The notes beneath the pieces are model-generated. The model saw nothing but the letters and a program-made list of their open reading frames with translations, made no database searches and was not told where the DNA came from. A program made the position numbers and the translations under genes. Positions 26,744 to 37,151 of a DNA stretch of 64,000 nt are shown in pieces. The DNA lies in assembly GCF_900156865.1 (NCBI RefSeq), contig NZ_LT732529.1, forward strand, positions 2,410,975 to 2,474,974. The letters are read 5' to 3'. This stretch comes from Litchfieldia sinesaloumensis. GTDB lineage: Bacteria > Bacillota > Bacilli > Bacillales > Bacillaceae_L. The stretch's first letter is position 1. The number at the start of each line of letters is the position of its first letter.

Positions 26744-26826
26744 AGGAACCCCACCCTCTAATAATCCCCTATATATCTTTCATCATAACATCCAAATAAG
26801 TACTCATTAAAGAGGATAAAAAAAGA

Positions 26827-26850
26827 CTTGATACAAACTTCAGTATCAAG
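26827..26850 (-). terminator. Terminator after MFS gene
   Basis: CTTGATAC/GTATCAAG, 8-bp stem with an 8-base loop, followed on the minus strand by CTTTTTTT. Ten bases past the MFS stop. Confidence 0.85.
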
Positions 26851-26860
26851 CCTTCAGGTG

Positions 26861-28045
26861 TTATGCACTTAGAACTACATTGCTTTTTTCTTTAACCTTT
26901 TTATCATATAACAGGGTTGTAACAATAGATACGATTAATAATAGCGCCAATATCGTAAATAACATGCTCATCCCCCATAGATCTACAAGCATCCCGCCAA
27001 GGACAGGGCCAATCATCCGTCCACCAGTCGCTGTGCTATTTACAATTCCTTGGTAGAAGCCTTCCCGACCTTTAGGTGCGAGGTCATTTGCAATTGTTGG
27101 TACAGCTGGCCAAACAAACATTTCACCAACTGTTAAAATAATCATTGCTACTAAAAACCCACTAAACGAGCTTGCTGTTGAAACAATTAAAAAGGAACAA
27201 ATGAAAATGAGAATTCCAATTATGATTTGTTTTTTTAATGATTTTGCAATGAATTTAATCGCCAGGCTGAGCAACGGTTGCCCCAGAACAATTAATCCAC
27301 CATTTATCGTCCACAGTAAGCTATACTGCCTTAATGTGATTCCAATATCCTGGGTATAACTTGAAATGGTTGCTTGCCACTGAACATATGCAACCCAACA
27401 TAACGCATAACCTATACAAAGGATAAGCAAGGCTTTTAGTTTTGAATGGTTTTTCACCATTTTCGACTGTTCGACTAGGCTCGATTGTGGCCCCTTTTCT
27501 GCATGAATTCCGCGATAACCAAACACTGCTACTACGAAAAATAGTGCATACATGATTGTATTCGCCATGAAAATATAATCAAATGAATACGATGCAACAA
27601 ATCCTCCAAGCCCTGACCCTACTGCAACACCAAGGTTTTGTGCAATATATACAGCATTAAATGACCTTCTTCCACCTTCCGGCCAAACAGCTCCTGCCAT
27701 CGCAAACATCGCTGGAAACACCATTCCTGAGCCAAGTCCAATAACAGTTAGGAAGATCACATAATGTGGCCAACCATGGTAAAACGTTAGGCCTGTAAGT
27801 GCCACTAAGGAAATTAATATGCCTGTCAAAATGGATTTGTAACCACCAATTTTATCAAATAATACGCCACCCACTAAATTTCCAATTACGGTAGCACCCG
27901 CATTAACCATCAGGACCAAACCAGCTACAGATAGCGATTTTCCTAAATGACCATGAATGTAAATAGCATTTAATGGCCATAAAAACGAGGATCCAGTCAC
28001 ATTAATGACCATCCCAATAATAATCATCCAAAGTGCTCTCGGCAT
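26861..28045 (-). CDS. MFS transporter (YttB-like)
   Basis: 394 residues, 12 predicted transmembrane segments, with the MFS loop 2-3 motif GGVLFDKIGGYKS (about 58-70) and a second-half counterpart. The N-terminus (PRALWMIIIGMVINVTGSSFLWP) resembles B. subtilis YttB, an uncharacterised drug-efflux-type transporter encoded near leuS in that genome, but I do not assign the symbol. Substrate is unknown. ATG at 28045 follows GGAGGTGCCC. It is transcribed alone and ends in a good terminator. Confidence 0.85.
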   Translation of the reverse strand: MPRALWMIIIGMVINVTGSSFLWPLNAIYIHGHLGKSLSVAGLVLMVNAGATVIGNLVGGVLFDKIGGYKSILTGILISLVALTGLTFYHGWPHYVIFLTVIGLGSGMVFPAMFAMAGAVWPEGGRRSFNAVYIAQNLGVAVGSGLGGFVASYSFDYIFMANTIMYALFFVVAVFGYRGIHAEKGPQSSLVEQSKMVKNHSKLKALLILCIGYALCWVAYVQWQATISSYTQDIGITLRQYSLLWTINGGLIVLGQPLLSLAIKFIAKSLKKQIIIGILIFICSFLIVSTASSFSGFLVAMIILTVGEMFVWPAVPTIANDLAPKGREGFYQGIVNSTATGGRMIGPVLGGMLVDLWGMSMLFTILALLLIVSIVTTLLYDKKVKEKSNVVLSA

Positions 28046-28176
28046 ACGGGCACCTCCTTCTTACTACTTTTTCATTCGCATACCAAAATTATTTTATTCC
28101 TTTCAACCCCTATATTCAATTTAAAAAAGTATTCCGTAAAATAAGACATATATGTGAATGGAGTCGAGCTCATACA

Positions 28177-28360
28177 CGAGAGCTAGATCAACTTGTATAT
28201 ATCACTAGACCTAGCTCTCGTTACATGCTTGGGCGTTTTGAGAGCGAGCGTGTAACGCTAGAGCAGATCACCGCCACAGGCTTAGGCTTTTTGAGTACTA
28301 GCAGTATGCTAGCCGCAACAATTAGACTCAAAAAAACCGACAAGCGGAGTGCGCTTGTCG
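28177..28360. repeat. Cluster of consecutive hairpins in a gene-free gap
   Basis: The 325-bp gap between the MFS gene and a small gene holds a chain of inverted repeats: CGAGAGCTAG (28177-28186)/CTAGCTCTCG (28211-28220); GTTACATGC (28220-28228)/GCGTGTAAC (28248-28256); TTTTTGAGT (28288-28296)/ACTCAAAAA (28326-28334), enclosing CTAGC/GCTAG (28298-28312); CGACAAGC (28338-28345)/GCTTGTCG (28353-28360). It is richer in G+C than nearby spacers. A 128-codon plus-strand frame through it has no support. Either a structured RNA or nested mobile repeat units. Confidence 0.6.
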
Positions 28361-28370
28361 ATTCGACGGA

Positions 28371-28532
28371 TTATTCAGGGCGTTGTTTTGATTTGACTGG
28401 TTGCCCTTTTTTAAGGTAGTTTTGCTTTGATTTTTTTACAGGATCAACGTCCTGGCCAAATTCCACATCATTGCTGTTAACACCATTTTTTGTTTTTTGT
28501 TCAGGATTATTTTGCTTTGAGCGTTTTTTCAT
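28371..28532 (-). CDS. Small Lys/Gln-rich hydrophilic protein, possibly spore-related
   Basis: A 53-residue frame: MKKRSKQNNPEQKTKNGVNS, then DVEFGQDVDPVKKSKQ and a basic tail ending KSKQRPE. It has 14 Lys or Arg and many Gln/Asn, with no Cys and no hydrophobic core. The EFGQDVD segment recalls the EFG/ASET-type blocks of gamma-type small acid-soluble spore proteins, but the match is weak and I do not name it. AGGGGATGAG precedes the ATG. It lies 13 bases after ytzC on the same strand, so the two may share a transcript. Confidence 0.6.
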   Translation of the reverse strand: MKKRSKQNNPEQKTKNGVNSNDVEFGQDVDPVKKSKQNYLKKGQPVKSKQRPE

Positions 28533-28545
28533 TTTTTCTCATCCC

Positions 28546-28830
28546 CTACATCTTATACTCTTGAATGACATTCACGTCTAACGTCATATCATTTTGGAGT
28601 TGCTGTAATTGAAGTCGCATACGATGCAATTGTTCACGTTGTTGGTCGTTACAGCTCTGAGCCAACTTTGCTAATTCGTTAGTTACTTCCTCCAGTTGCA
28701 TTTGAGCATCTGTGTATTCGGTTGTATTATAATGCTCCTGTCTTCTTGCTGTAGTAATTTGCTCTTGAGCATTTCTAATTGAGTCTTCACAGCGTTGTAA
28801 AAAGGCCTCTACCGATTGACGAGTAGCCAT
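28546..28830 (-). CDS. ytzC: YtzC-like helical protein
   Basis: 94 residues, highly charged and helical: MATRQSVEAFLQRCEDSIRN, then QEHYNTTEYTDAQMQLEEVTNELAKLAQSCNDQQREQLHRMRLQLQQLQNDM (quoted in pieces). I recognise the YtzC family, coiled-coil rich and of unknown function. An in-frame ATG at 28863 is not used, because GGAGGGGGAAGA stands directly before the ATG at 28830. In B. subtilis it is also adjacent to ytqA, transcribed divergently. Confidence 0.85.
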   Translation of the reverse strand: MATRQSVEAFLQRCEDSIRNAQEQITTARRQEHYNTTEYTDAQMQLEEVTNELAKLAQSCNDQQREQLHRMRLQLQQLQNDMTLDVNVIQEYKM

Positions 28831-28931
28831 TCTTCCCCCTCCTACATTCGAAATGAGAAGCAAAACCCTTCTCCTTTATAGTGTGTTCATCCTCCCATTC
28901 TTTTTTCAAAAAGTTGTTTCCAATTTAAAGG

Positions 28932-28988
28932 CCCACACGAGGTGGGTCACAAAGACGTTGCCTCGCAGAAGTGGCGTCCTTAGTCTTT
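28932..28988. repeat. Dispersed repeat, copy A (CCCACACGA...AGTCTTTG)
   Basis: CCCACACGAGGTGGG small hairpin, then CAAAGACG and the complement GTCTTTG around GCCTCGCAGAAGTGGC. A related copy is at 40374-40431. The 300-bp gap from ytzC to ytqA contains no other recognisable feature apart from the promoters expected for the two divergent genes. Confidence 0.65.
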
Positions 28989-29130
28989 GATCTACCAAAA
29001 TTTCCGTTTGAGTTCCTAAAAGCCCGGTGCTACAATTTATCTTATCAACAATGTCCTTGAAAAAATTGATAGCAAATACACCAAGGCAGTTTATTAATAT
29101 GAATTTCTTCTTAGTTAGGAGGGGCGATAG

Positions 29131-30659
<1,529 letters not shown>

Positions 30660-30662
<3 letters not shown>

Positions 30663-30683
30663 AGCGTTAGTTATAACGCTCTA
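30660..30683. terminator. Terminator between mnmM and ytpB
   Basis: TAGAGCGTTA, loop GTTA, TAACGCTCTA, a perfect 10-bp stem followed by TCTTTTTT on the plus strand. It starts on the mnmM stop codon. Confidence 0.9.
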
Positions 30684-30689
30684 TCTTTT

Positions 30690-31754
30690 TTACCCAATCA
30701 TATGTTGAAATCGACGGTAGGCTCGCCCATTCACATAAAAGAAGAATGAGGTTTTTCCACCGAGTTTTATTATTTTTTTCGCAATTTTCATGACATCTCG
30801 CTGCGTTCTCACTTTTTCATCTGATAAATAAACACCTAATAGTCCACGGTTAATCAGTCTGTGAAATTTCTCGTTAGGTAAGCCAGCAGTATGTTTGTCA
30901 GCCTCATGAATAAAATGCTGAATGCGATTTACAAGTTCGTTTTCATGAGGATAGTAAAAACAAAAATTCAGGTCTCCACCTTTACGATCCTCTTCCTGAT
31001 CAATAAAGTAATCAAGCAGAATATGTAATCCCTGGATATATGGAAAATAGCCATTTCGGACTTTAATAGCAATTTCTTCCTCGAATTCTTCATGAAACGC
31101 ATAAGCAACTAAACAAAAAATACCCAACGTAGACCCTGAGCAGGCTGAGAACTCATACCATTCCATATTTGGGAGATTGGCTTGATGGTTTTTAAACCAT
31201 TTCTCTAATCTCGATACACGTTCTTCTACTTTTACATGTTTATGGATTTGCAAATCACAATAGTAACTTGATAACTCGTGAAGATAATCTGCTATCTTTT
31301 CATAATGTTTAATGTTTTGAAGAACATCCTGACAGGTTGTAACTAGGCTTTCTAAATAGCCGCCATCGTCCTGTTCATCGCGAAATTGGTAATAATTCTT
31401 TGTGGTTTGGCCTGGTTTCAAAGCATCAGGCATCGAATCATGAAGCGAGCGAAAATCATTTGGGTCTAGCGACGTACTACGATCACAAAGATTATCTAGA
31501 TAATCACTTATCGTTTGATACGCCACAATAAAACGAATGCAATCTTTTATATGTCCCCCTGATAATAAGGCTAAAATCGCCCCACCCTCGCAATGAAACG
31601 TTTTCGAATGAATACTCGCCAAAGCTTGCTTACGTAATTCCTCATTTGGAATCGACTCTGCTTTCTTTTTCCAAACAGCTAGTTCACGATGTACAATCGG
31701 AAATACCTCACGATACACTTTCTTCATTAAACTAATGGGTTGTGATGGTACCAT
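30690..31754 (-). CDS. ytpB: Tetraprenyl-beta-curcumene synthase YtpB
   Basis: 354 residues, DUF2600 family. B. subtilis YtpB cyclises heptaprenyl diphosphate to tetraprenyl-beta-curcumene, the precursor of C35 sesquarterpenes that affect spore heat and peroxide resistance. Acidic metal-binding candidates are in TISDYLDNLCDRS (about 92-104) and LLDYFIDQEEDRKGGD (about 247-262). Start: GAGGTGATATCA precedes the ATG at 31754; the frame stays open to 31802 only because it runs into an intergenic repeat, so I do not use the longer form. The neighbour ytpA of B. subtilis is missing. Confidence 0.88.
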   Translation of the reverse strand: MVPSQPISLMKKVYREVFPIVHRELAVWKKKAESIPNEELRKQALASIHSKTFHCEGGAILALLSGGHIKDCIRFIVAYQTISDYLDNLCDRSTSLDPNDFRSLHDSMPDALKPGQTTKNYYQFRDEQDDGGYLESLVTTCQDVLQNIKHYEKIADYLHELSSYYCDLQIHKHVKVEERVSRLEKWFKNHQANLPNMEWYEFSACSGSTLGIFCLVAYAFHEEFEEEIAIKVRNGYFPYIQGLHILLDYFIDQEEDRKGGDLNFCFYYPHENELVNRIQHFIHEADKHTAGLPNEKFHRLINRGLLGVYLSDEKVRTQRDVMKIAKKIIKLGGKTSFFFYVNGRAYRRFQHMIG

Positions 31755-31770
31755 TGATATCACCTCTTTA

Positions 31771-31990
31771 GAAAAGCGCAAGGCGCCCGCCCTGGAGAAC
31801 ATCGACTAACTACCGCCACGTCCTGTGACGAACGTCGATATCGCACTTCCTCGAAATGCTTTGCATTTTCTTCGTGCAATGATTATGCTGTCGAAGCCTT
31901 CCTTGTCCTGTGCAAGTCACGCATAAGACGACCCAACCTTCCGAAGCGATTGGCTTAGACCCGAGAGCAGATGGCGCCTGGAGCTAGACA
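31771..31990. repeat. About 220-bp intergenic repeat element
   Basis: Starts GAAAAGCGCAAGGCGCCCGC and ends GGCGCCTGGAGCTAGAC; GGCGCC...TGGAG occurs near both ends as a short direct repeat. Its start resembles 2932-3035 and its end resembles 36157-36175. G+C-rich, non-coding. It fills the ytpB/ytoA gap, where ytpA stands in B. subtilis. The remaining 31991-32106 is AT-rich and should hold the ytoA promoter. Confidence 0.6.
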
Positions 31991-32106
31991 TTAATTTTAC
32001 CTTTATATAATTTCCAATATGAAGATTTACGACACTAGTGAAAGTTGATACACTTACCATAAATGATTTTTCTACTAATATCAAACGAAGGGAGTATGTA
32101 TCTCTT

Positions 32107-32628
32107 ATGATATATCCATACAAAGGTAAATATCCTGAGATTGCTGACTCTGTATTTATTGCCGACTATGCAACTGTTACTGGCGATGTCACGATTGGTG
32201 AAGAAACAAATATTTGGTTTAATACCGTTATTCGCGGTGATGTCGCACCAACAATTATAGGTAAAAGGGTCAGTATTCAGGATAACTCAACCTTACATCA
32301 AAGTCCTAATAATCCATTGATCATTGAAGATGATGTCACAATTGGTCATCAGGTTATACTACATAGCTCCATCATTCGAAAAAATGCACTTATAGGAATG
32401 GGGTCCATTATTTTGGATGGTGCTGAGATTGGTGAAGGAGCATTTATTGGTGCTGGTAGCCTTGTCCCCCAAGGTAAAAAAATCCCGCCAAACACACTTG
32501 CTTTTGGTCGACCCGCAAAAGTGATTCGTGAACTAAATGATGATGATAAACGAGACATGGGTAGAATTCGCCGTGAATATGTCGAGAAGGGTCAGCATTA
32601 TAAAAAATTACAAGAAGAAAAAAAATAG
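32107..32628 (+). CDS. ytoA: Gamma-carbonic anhydrase-like hexapeptide protein YtoA
   Basis: 173 residues. Left-handed beta-helix built from hexapeptide repeats (VTGDVTIGEETNIW..., ALIGMGSIILDGAEIGEG). The three zinc-ligand His are kept: one in STLHQSP and two in GHQVILHSS. Matches B. subtilis YtoA closely from MIYPYKGKYP to the C-terminal IRREYVEKGQHYK. Carbonic anhydrase activity is not proven for this subfamily. The frame extends upstream to 32038, but homology begins at the ATG at 32107. Confidence 0.88.
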   Translation: MIYPYKGKYPEIADSVFIADYATVTGDVTIGEETNIWFNTVIRGDVAPTIIGKRVSIQDNSTLHQSPNNPLIIEDDVTIGHQVILHSSIIRKNALIGMGSIILDGAEIGEGAFIGAGSLVPQGKKIPPNTLAFGRPAKVIRELNDDDKRDMGRIRREYVEKGQHYKKLQEEKK

Positions 32629-32633
32629 TAACT

Positions 32634-32667
32634 AAAAAGCTCGCCCTTCTAGTAGGCGAGCTTTTTT
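32634..32667. terminator. Bidirectional terminator between ytoA and metK
   Basis: AAAAAGCTCGCC/GGCGAGCTTTTT, 12-bp stem with a 9-base loop, A run and T run on opposite sides, between convergent genes. Confidence 0.9.
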
Positions 32668-32670
32668 ATC

Positions 32671-33870
32671 TTAGTTTGAAGCTTGTGTCTTTAGTGTTTC
32701 TGCTTTGTCTGTACGCTCCCATGGTAGATCAAGATCGTTGCGACCGAAATGACCATATGCAGCAGTTTGCTTGTAAATTGGACGACGAAGATCCAACATC
32801 TTGATAATACCAGCTGGACGTAAATCAAAATTATTACGAACCAATTCAACTAGTACGTCTTCAGATACTGTTCCTGTTCCAAAAGTGTCAACAGAGATTG
32901 ATACTGGTTGGGCAACACCAATCGCATAAGCAAGCTGAACCTCACATTTATCAGCTAAACCAGCTGCTACGATGTTTTTCGCAACATAACGAGCAGCATA
33001 TGCAGCCGAGCGATCAACCTTAGTTGGATCCTTACCTGAGAATGCGCCTCCGCCATGGCGTGCATAACCACCATACGTATCAACAATAATCTTACGGCCA
33101 GTTAAACCAGCATCCCCTTGAGGACCACCAATTACAAATCGTCCAGTAGGATTAATGAAATACTTTGTATTTTCATCGATTAACTCACTAGGAACAACTG
33201 GATTAATTACATGTTCTTTTAAATTTCGTTGAATTTGCTCTAGTGAAATTTCAGGATGGTGCTGAGTTGAAATGACAATCGTATCAATACGAACTGGATT
33301 ATTATCTTCGTCATATTCAACAGTAACTTGAGTTTTTCCATCCGGACGTAAATACGGAAGAATGTCATCTTTACGTACTTTTGTTAATCTACGTGCTAGC
33401 TTATGCGCTAACGAGATTGGTAATGGCATTAATTCATTTGTTTCATTACATGCATAACCAAACATTAAGCCTTGGTCACCAGCACCAATAGATTCAATTT
33501 GCTCATCTGACATTTGGCCTTCACGTGCTTCTAACGCTTGGTCAACCCCCATTGCGATATCTGGTGATTGCTCATCAATAGAAGTTAATACAGCACAAGT
33601 TTCATAATCAAATCCGTACTTTGCACGTGTATACCCTATATCCCTAATCGTTTCACGGACAATCTTTGGGATATCTACATAAGTAGAAGTTGTAATTTCT
33701 CCCGCAACAAGTACAAGACCTGTTGTAACAGAAGTTTCGCACGCAACACGTGCATTAGCATCATTTGCTAAAATCGCATCTAAAATAGAATCTGAAATTT
33801 GGTCACAGATTTTATCTGGATGTCCTTCTGTAACAGACTCAGAAGTAAATAAACGGCGTCTATTTGTCAC
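32671..33870 (-). CDS. metK: S-adenosylmethionine synthetase
   Basis: 399 residues. Signature sequences: [16 protein letters not shown] near the N-terminus, [12 protein letters not shown] (about 119-130, methionine adenosyltransferase hexapeptide signature) and GGGAFSGKD (about 265-273, P-loop signature). Makes SAM from methionine and ATP. A start at 33909 is possible in frame, but AGGAGG eight bases before the GTG at 33870 and the 400-residue B. subtilis length decide for GTG. Controlled by a SAM-I riboswitch about 180 bases upstream. Confidence 0.97.
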   Translation of the reverse strand: MTNRRRLFTSESVTEGHPDKICDQISDSILDAILANDANARVACETSVTTGLVLVAGEITTSTYVDIPKIVRETIRDIGYTRAKYGFDYETCAVLTSIDEQSPDIAMGVDQALEAREGQMSDEQIESIGAGDQGLMFGYACNETNELMPLPISLAHKLARRLTKVRKDDILPYLRPDGKTQVTVEYDEDNNPVRIDTIVISTQHHPEISLEQIQRNLKEHVINPVVPSELIDENTKYFINPTGRFVIGGPQGDAGLTGRKIIVDTYGGYARHGGGAFSGKDPTKVDRSAAYAARYVAKNIVAAGLADKCEVQLAYAIGVAQPVSISVDTFGTGTVSEDVLVELVRNNFDLRPAGIIKMLDLRRPIYKQTAAYGHFGRNDLDLPWERTDKAETLKTQASN

Positions 33871-34052
33871 AAACGCTTCCTCCTTTTCGGATTCAGAAAT
33901 TGACATCAATTTCTGAAATTTATTGATACGGTACTCATTCCCTTATTATTGTTACCTTCACGATTTTCTATCCTCAAACTGTAATGCTGTCTACGATGTC
34001 TAAATTACAGTGGCAACACATTTGAATACGTTAAGTAACAGTCTTTTTAAAG

Positions 34053-34275
34053 AAATAAAAAACCTTTCCCACTGTTTCGAGGAAAGGTATTATCAATTAT
34101 CTCGCCTTTCACTCTTATCGATCAAGGTCATGCCTTGCTCAGGTTAGCACCTTATCACTCTTATTAATAGAAGACCTATTAAAATATAGGTTTCACAAAA
34201 AATCGTTTGATATGTAAGAAAGTGATGGTTGCCGGGTTTCATTGGGCCTGTCCCTCCGCCAGCTCGGGATAAGAG
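34053..34275 (-). promoter_or_regulatory. SAM-I riboswitch (S-box) of metK
   Basis: Minus-strand leader. P1 5' strand CTCTTATC (34268-34275) pairs with GATAAGAG (34112-34119). Between them stand the conserved GGCGGAGGGACAGGCCC and AATGAAACCCGGCAACC blocks and GGTGCTAACCTGAGC. Terminator: GGAAAGGT-type stem ACCTTTCC/GGAAAGGT at 34062-34088 followed by TTTTTTATTT. High SAM should switch metK off. Confidence 0.96.
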
Positions 34276-34294
34276 AGTATCCGTTCAATGAACA

Positions 34295-34324
34295 ATCATA
34301 ACGTAGTCAACCTTTTCATGTCAA
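34295..34324 (-). promoter_or_regulatory. Sigma-A promoter of metK
   Basis: Minus-strand TTGACA (34319-34324), 18-bp spacer, TATGAT (34295-34300), placing the transcript start just upstream of the S-box aptamer. Confidence 0.75.
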
Positions 34325-34447
34325 CCTAATTTCGAGAAAATTCACCCGTAGAACAGTCACACTTTTTTCACGAAATAGACATTATTTAATTAGTATATGA
34401 ATTACAACTAACTATTTTTATATCGGCAAGCACTTTTTAAAGATATA

Positions 34448-34499
34448 TAACGTAAAATACGTTAAATAGTATAGACTATTTTTCTCAATGTGTTATACT
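34448..34499 (+). promoter_or_regulatory. pckA promoter with CcpN-like site and inverted repeat
   Basis: TGTGTTATACT at 34489-34499 matches the published B. subtilis CcpN operator consensus TRTGHYATAYW and contains the likely -10 TATACT. Upstream, TAACGTA-AAA-TACGTTA (34448-34464) is a perfect 7-3-7 inverted repeat centred about 50 bases before the predicted start. CcpN represses pckA on glycolytic carbon in B. subtilis. Confidence 0.65.
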
Positions 34500-34555
34500 A
34501 ATTGTAAATTCGAGAATATATAATGACTATAAAAATATATAAAGGATGGTTTTAC

Positions 34556-36145
34556 ATGAATTCAGTTGAAGTTTCAAATGAGCAGCTATTAAAATTAGTG
34601 AATGGAAAAAATGCACTTCATAACCTATCTGTTCCTATTTTAGTTGAAAAAGTCCTAGCTAGACAAGAAGGAATCCTTACTTCGACTGGGGCTATACGGG
34701 CAACAACTGGGAAATATACCGGAAGGTCTCCTGAAGACAAGTTTATCGTGGAAGAAGCTTCTACGAAAGATAGAATCGATTGGGGTAAAGTGAACAAGCC
34801 AATTTCAGAAGTTGCATTTGAAAACCTTTACAAAAAAGTACTTTCATACCTAAAAGACAAGGATGAAGTCTTTGTATTTAATGGATACGCTGGTGCTGAC
34901 AAAAAAGTACGTATGCCTATCCAAGTCATTAATGAATTCGCGTGGCATAATTTATTCTCCCAGCAAATGTTTATTCGCCCGACAGAAGAAGACTTAAAAA
35001 CACATCAACCTGAATTCACAGTTATTAGCGCGCCCAATTTCAAAGCTGATCCAGAAGTGGATGGCACACGTTCTGAAACATTCATTATTATCTCCTTTGA
35101 AAAACGTACCGTATTAATTGGAGGAACTGAATATGCTGGAGAAATTAAAAAGTCTATTTTCTCTGTCATGAACTATGTACTACCTGAACAAAATATTCTC
35201 TCAATGCACTGTTCTTCTAATGTAGGTCAAGAAGGAGATGTAGCCCTATTCTTTGGTTTATCTGGAACTGGAAAAACGACTCTTTCTGCAGATCCAAAAC
35301 GGCGTCTAATTGGAGACGATGAACATGGTTGGTCGAGCTCTGGCGTATTTAATATTGAGGGTGGATGTTATGCAAAATGCATTAACCTCACACGTGAGAA
35401 AGAACCACAAATTTTTGATGCGATTCGCTTTGGCTCTGTTTTAGAAAATGTCGTTGTAGATGAAGAGTCAAGAAAAGCAGATTATGACGATAATTCATTA
35501 ACTGAAAATACAAGGGCTGCCTACCAAATTGATAATATTGATAATATCATTGTCCCTAGCATTGCAGGCCATCCGAATACAATTGTATTTTTAACAGCTG
35601 ATGCTTTTGGTGTATTACCTCCAATTAGTAAGCTTACCAAAGAACAAGCCATGTACCACTTCTTGAGCGGATACACTAGTAAGCTTGCTGGAACAGAACG
35701 TGGAGTTACAGCTCCACAAGCAACATTCTCAACCTGCTTTGGCTCACCATTTCTACCTCTGCCTGCTACTGAATATGCAGAAATGTTAGGTCAAAAAATT
35801 GATGAACATAATGTCCAAGTATTTCTTGTGAATACAGGTTGGACTGGTGGAGAGTATGGGGTTGGAAGTCGCATGAAGCTTTCTTATACTCGTGCAATGG
35901 TTCAGGCTGCTTTAGAAGGTGAGCTAACAAATGCAGAAACGGTAAAAAATGATATATTCGGTCTAGAAATTCCAATCCACATTCCTGGAGTACCTGATGA
36001 TGTACTACAACCATCCAAAACATGGGATGATCAGAGCACCTATTATGTGAAAGCAAAAGAATTAGCATTAAAGTTTAAAGATAACTTCAAAAAGTTTTCC
36101 AACGTTCCAAAAGAGATTGAACTTTTGGGTGGACCACGTGTTTAA
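34556..36145 (+). CDS. pckA: Phosphoenolpyruvate carboxykinase (ATP)
   Basis: 529 residues. Converts oxaloacetate plus ATP to PEP in gluconeogenesis. Motifs: [15 protein letters not shown] near the N-terminus, kinase-1a P-loop [11 protein letters not shown] (about 238-248), and the metal-binding GDDEHGW (about 258-264). AAAGGATGG precedes the ATG at 34556, and homology begins there; an earlier in-frame ATG at 34523 would add 11 residues without support. Stands divergent from metK as in B. subtilis, with its own CcpN-like promoter. Confidence 0.96.
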   Translation: MNSVEVSNEQLLKLVNGKNALHNLSVPILVEKVLARQEGILTSTGAIRATTGKYTGRSPEDKFIVEEASTKDRIDWGKVNKPISEVAFENLYKKVLSYLKDKDEVFVFNGYAGADKKVRMPIQVINEFAWHNLFSQQMFIRPTEEDLKTHQPEFTVISAPNFKADPEVDGTRSETFIIISFEKRTVLIGGTEYAGEIKKSIFSVMNYVLPEQNILSMHCSSNVGQEGDVALFFGLSGTGKTTLSADPKRRLIGDDEHGWSSSGVFNIEGGCYAKCINLTREKEPQIFDAIRFGSVLENVVVDEESRKADYDDNSLTENTRAAYQIDNIDNIIVPSIAGHPNTIVFLTADAFGVLPPISKLTKEQAMYHFLSGYTSKLAGTERGVTAPQATFSTCFGSPFLPLPATEYAEMLGQKIDEHNVQVFLVNTGWTGGEYGVGSRMKLSYTRAMVQAALEGELTNAETVKNDIFGLEIPIHIPGVPDDVLQPSKTWDDQSTYYVKAKELALKFKDNFKKFSNVPKEIELLGGPRV

Positions 36146-36156
36146 TATTAAATGCG

Positions 36157-36175
36157 ACTGCTGGAGCTAGACGTG
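36157..36175. repeat. Short remnant of dispersed repeat
   Basis: CTGCTGGAGCTAGACGTGC just after pckA is like the end of the element at 31771-31990 (CGCCTGGAGCTAGACATT). Too short to be sure. Confidence 0.35.
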
Positions 36176-36184
36176 CACCAAAAT

Positions 36185-36209
36185 GCTCGAGGGAAATTAC
36201 ACCTCGAGC
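36185..36209. terminator. Hairpin between convergent pckA and ytmA
   Basis: GCTCGAGG/CCTCGAGC, 8-bp stem, 9-base loop, followed by TTCTTTG on the plus strand. It overlaps the last codons of ytmA. The T tract is weak. Confidence 0.6.
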
Positions 36210-37003
36210 TTCTTTGTATTCGCATCCCTAGTCTTCATCCATTCTGCTAATCGCCTTACAGTTTCTCTATTAACATGTGGGGGGAAATAATGAGTGTATT
36301 CTGGAAAATACCAACTTTCCACTTCTTTTCCTAATTCTCTTACTCGTTTTTCGAGGCGGTATGCATGATGGACCGAAACATTTTCATCTCTTTCACCATG
36401 AATAATAAGGAGCGGTACATCTAGATTTTCAATGTCATACAAGGGAGTTCTCCACTTATAACGCTCCGGATATTTCGTTGGTGTTCCTCCAATAACGCGT
36501 TTCAGCATCCTCCGCAAATCCTTACGCTCGACATAGGTTAGACTTAAATCGCTTACGCCACCCCATGAGACAATTGAACAAATCTGAGGATAGTGTATAG
36601 CCGTCAGTAAGGCCATTACTCCCCCTCGTGAAAATCCAAAAACGTGGATTCGTGTGGGGTTTACTTTTTCATGCTCCTCAAGTACTTTGACAGCGGAGAA
36701 CGCATCATATCTGTCGTGTCCTGCAAAATCCTCGTTTCCTTCTCCGCCTTGATTGCCACGGTAAAAAGGAGCCATCACCACAAAGCCTTCTGAGGCAAAC
36801 TGGATAATCCGTCCAATTCGAACCATACCCACATTCTTAATTCCACCTCGTAGATAGAGAAAACCGTCATACACCCCTTCTTCCTTTGGTTCGGCAAGAT
36901 ATCCCTTAATCTTTAATCCTTTGCTCCAATATGTAATTAAATAAAGATTGATGGCAGGATTAGGGGACGGAAATCTCTGTTTTTCAATAATTGTTCCATC
37001 CAT
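36197..37003 (-). CDS. ytmA: Alpha/beta hydrolase YtmA (S9-like)
   Basis: 268 residues, prolyl oligopeptidase-type alpha/beta hydrolase. Nucleophile elbow GFSRGG (about 122-127), acid in LIIHGERDENVS (about 203-214) and catalytic His in YTHYFPPH (about 241-248), so the triad is complete. Cytoplasmic; substrate unknown. Sits beside pckA as in B. subtilis. GAGGGGAG precedes the ATG at 37003. Confidence 0.87.
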   Translation of the reverse strand: MDGTIIEKQRFPSPNPAINLYLITYWSKGLKIKGYLAEPKEEGVYDGFLYLRGGIKNVGMVRIGRIIQFASEGFVVMAPFYRGNQGGEGNEDFAGHDRYDAFSAVKVLEEHEKVNPTRIHVFGFSRGGVMALLTAIHYPQICSIVSWGGVSDLSLTYVERKDLRRMLKRVIGGTPTKYPERYKWRTPLYDIENLDVPLLIIHGERDENVSVHHAYRLEKRVRELGKEVESWYFPEYTHYFPPHVNRETVRRLAEWMKTRDANTKKLEV

Positions 37004-37151
37004 ATTTTATACTCCCCTCTCTATACCAAATGTTCAAGAAAAATCTGTTCAAAAAAACAAAAATAGGCATTCACACATTTTTGTCACGTTTCATAGTCTA
37101 ATCTTAGATATAACTAAAGCCGACAGTTGACCTGTCAAGGAGGATGTATAC

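Noticed and set aside
28033..28419. 128-codon plus-strand frame over the MFS/small-gene gap
   Set aside because: It overlaps the start of the MFS gene, runs through the hairpin chain, has no ribosome binding site and translates to low-complexity sequence without family likeness.
31755..31802. Longer YtpB N-terminus
   Set aside because: The extra codons lie in an intergenic repeat and upstream of the GAGGTG site.
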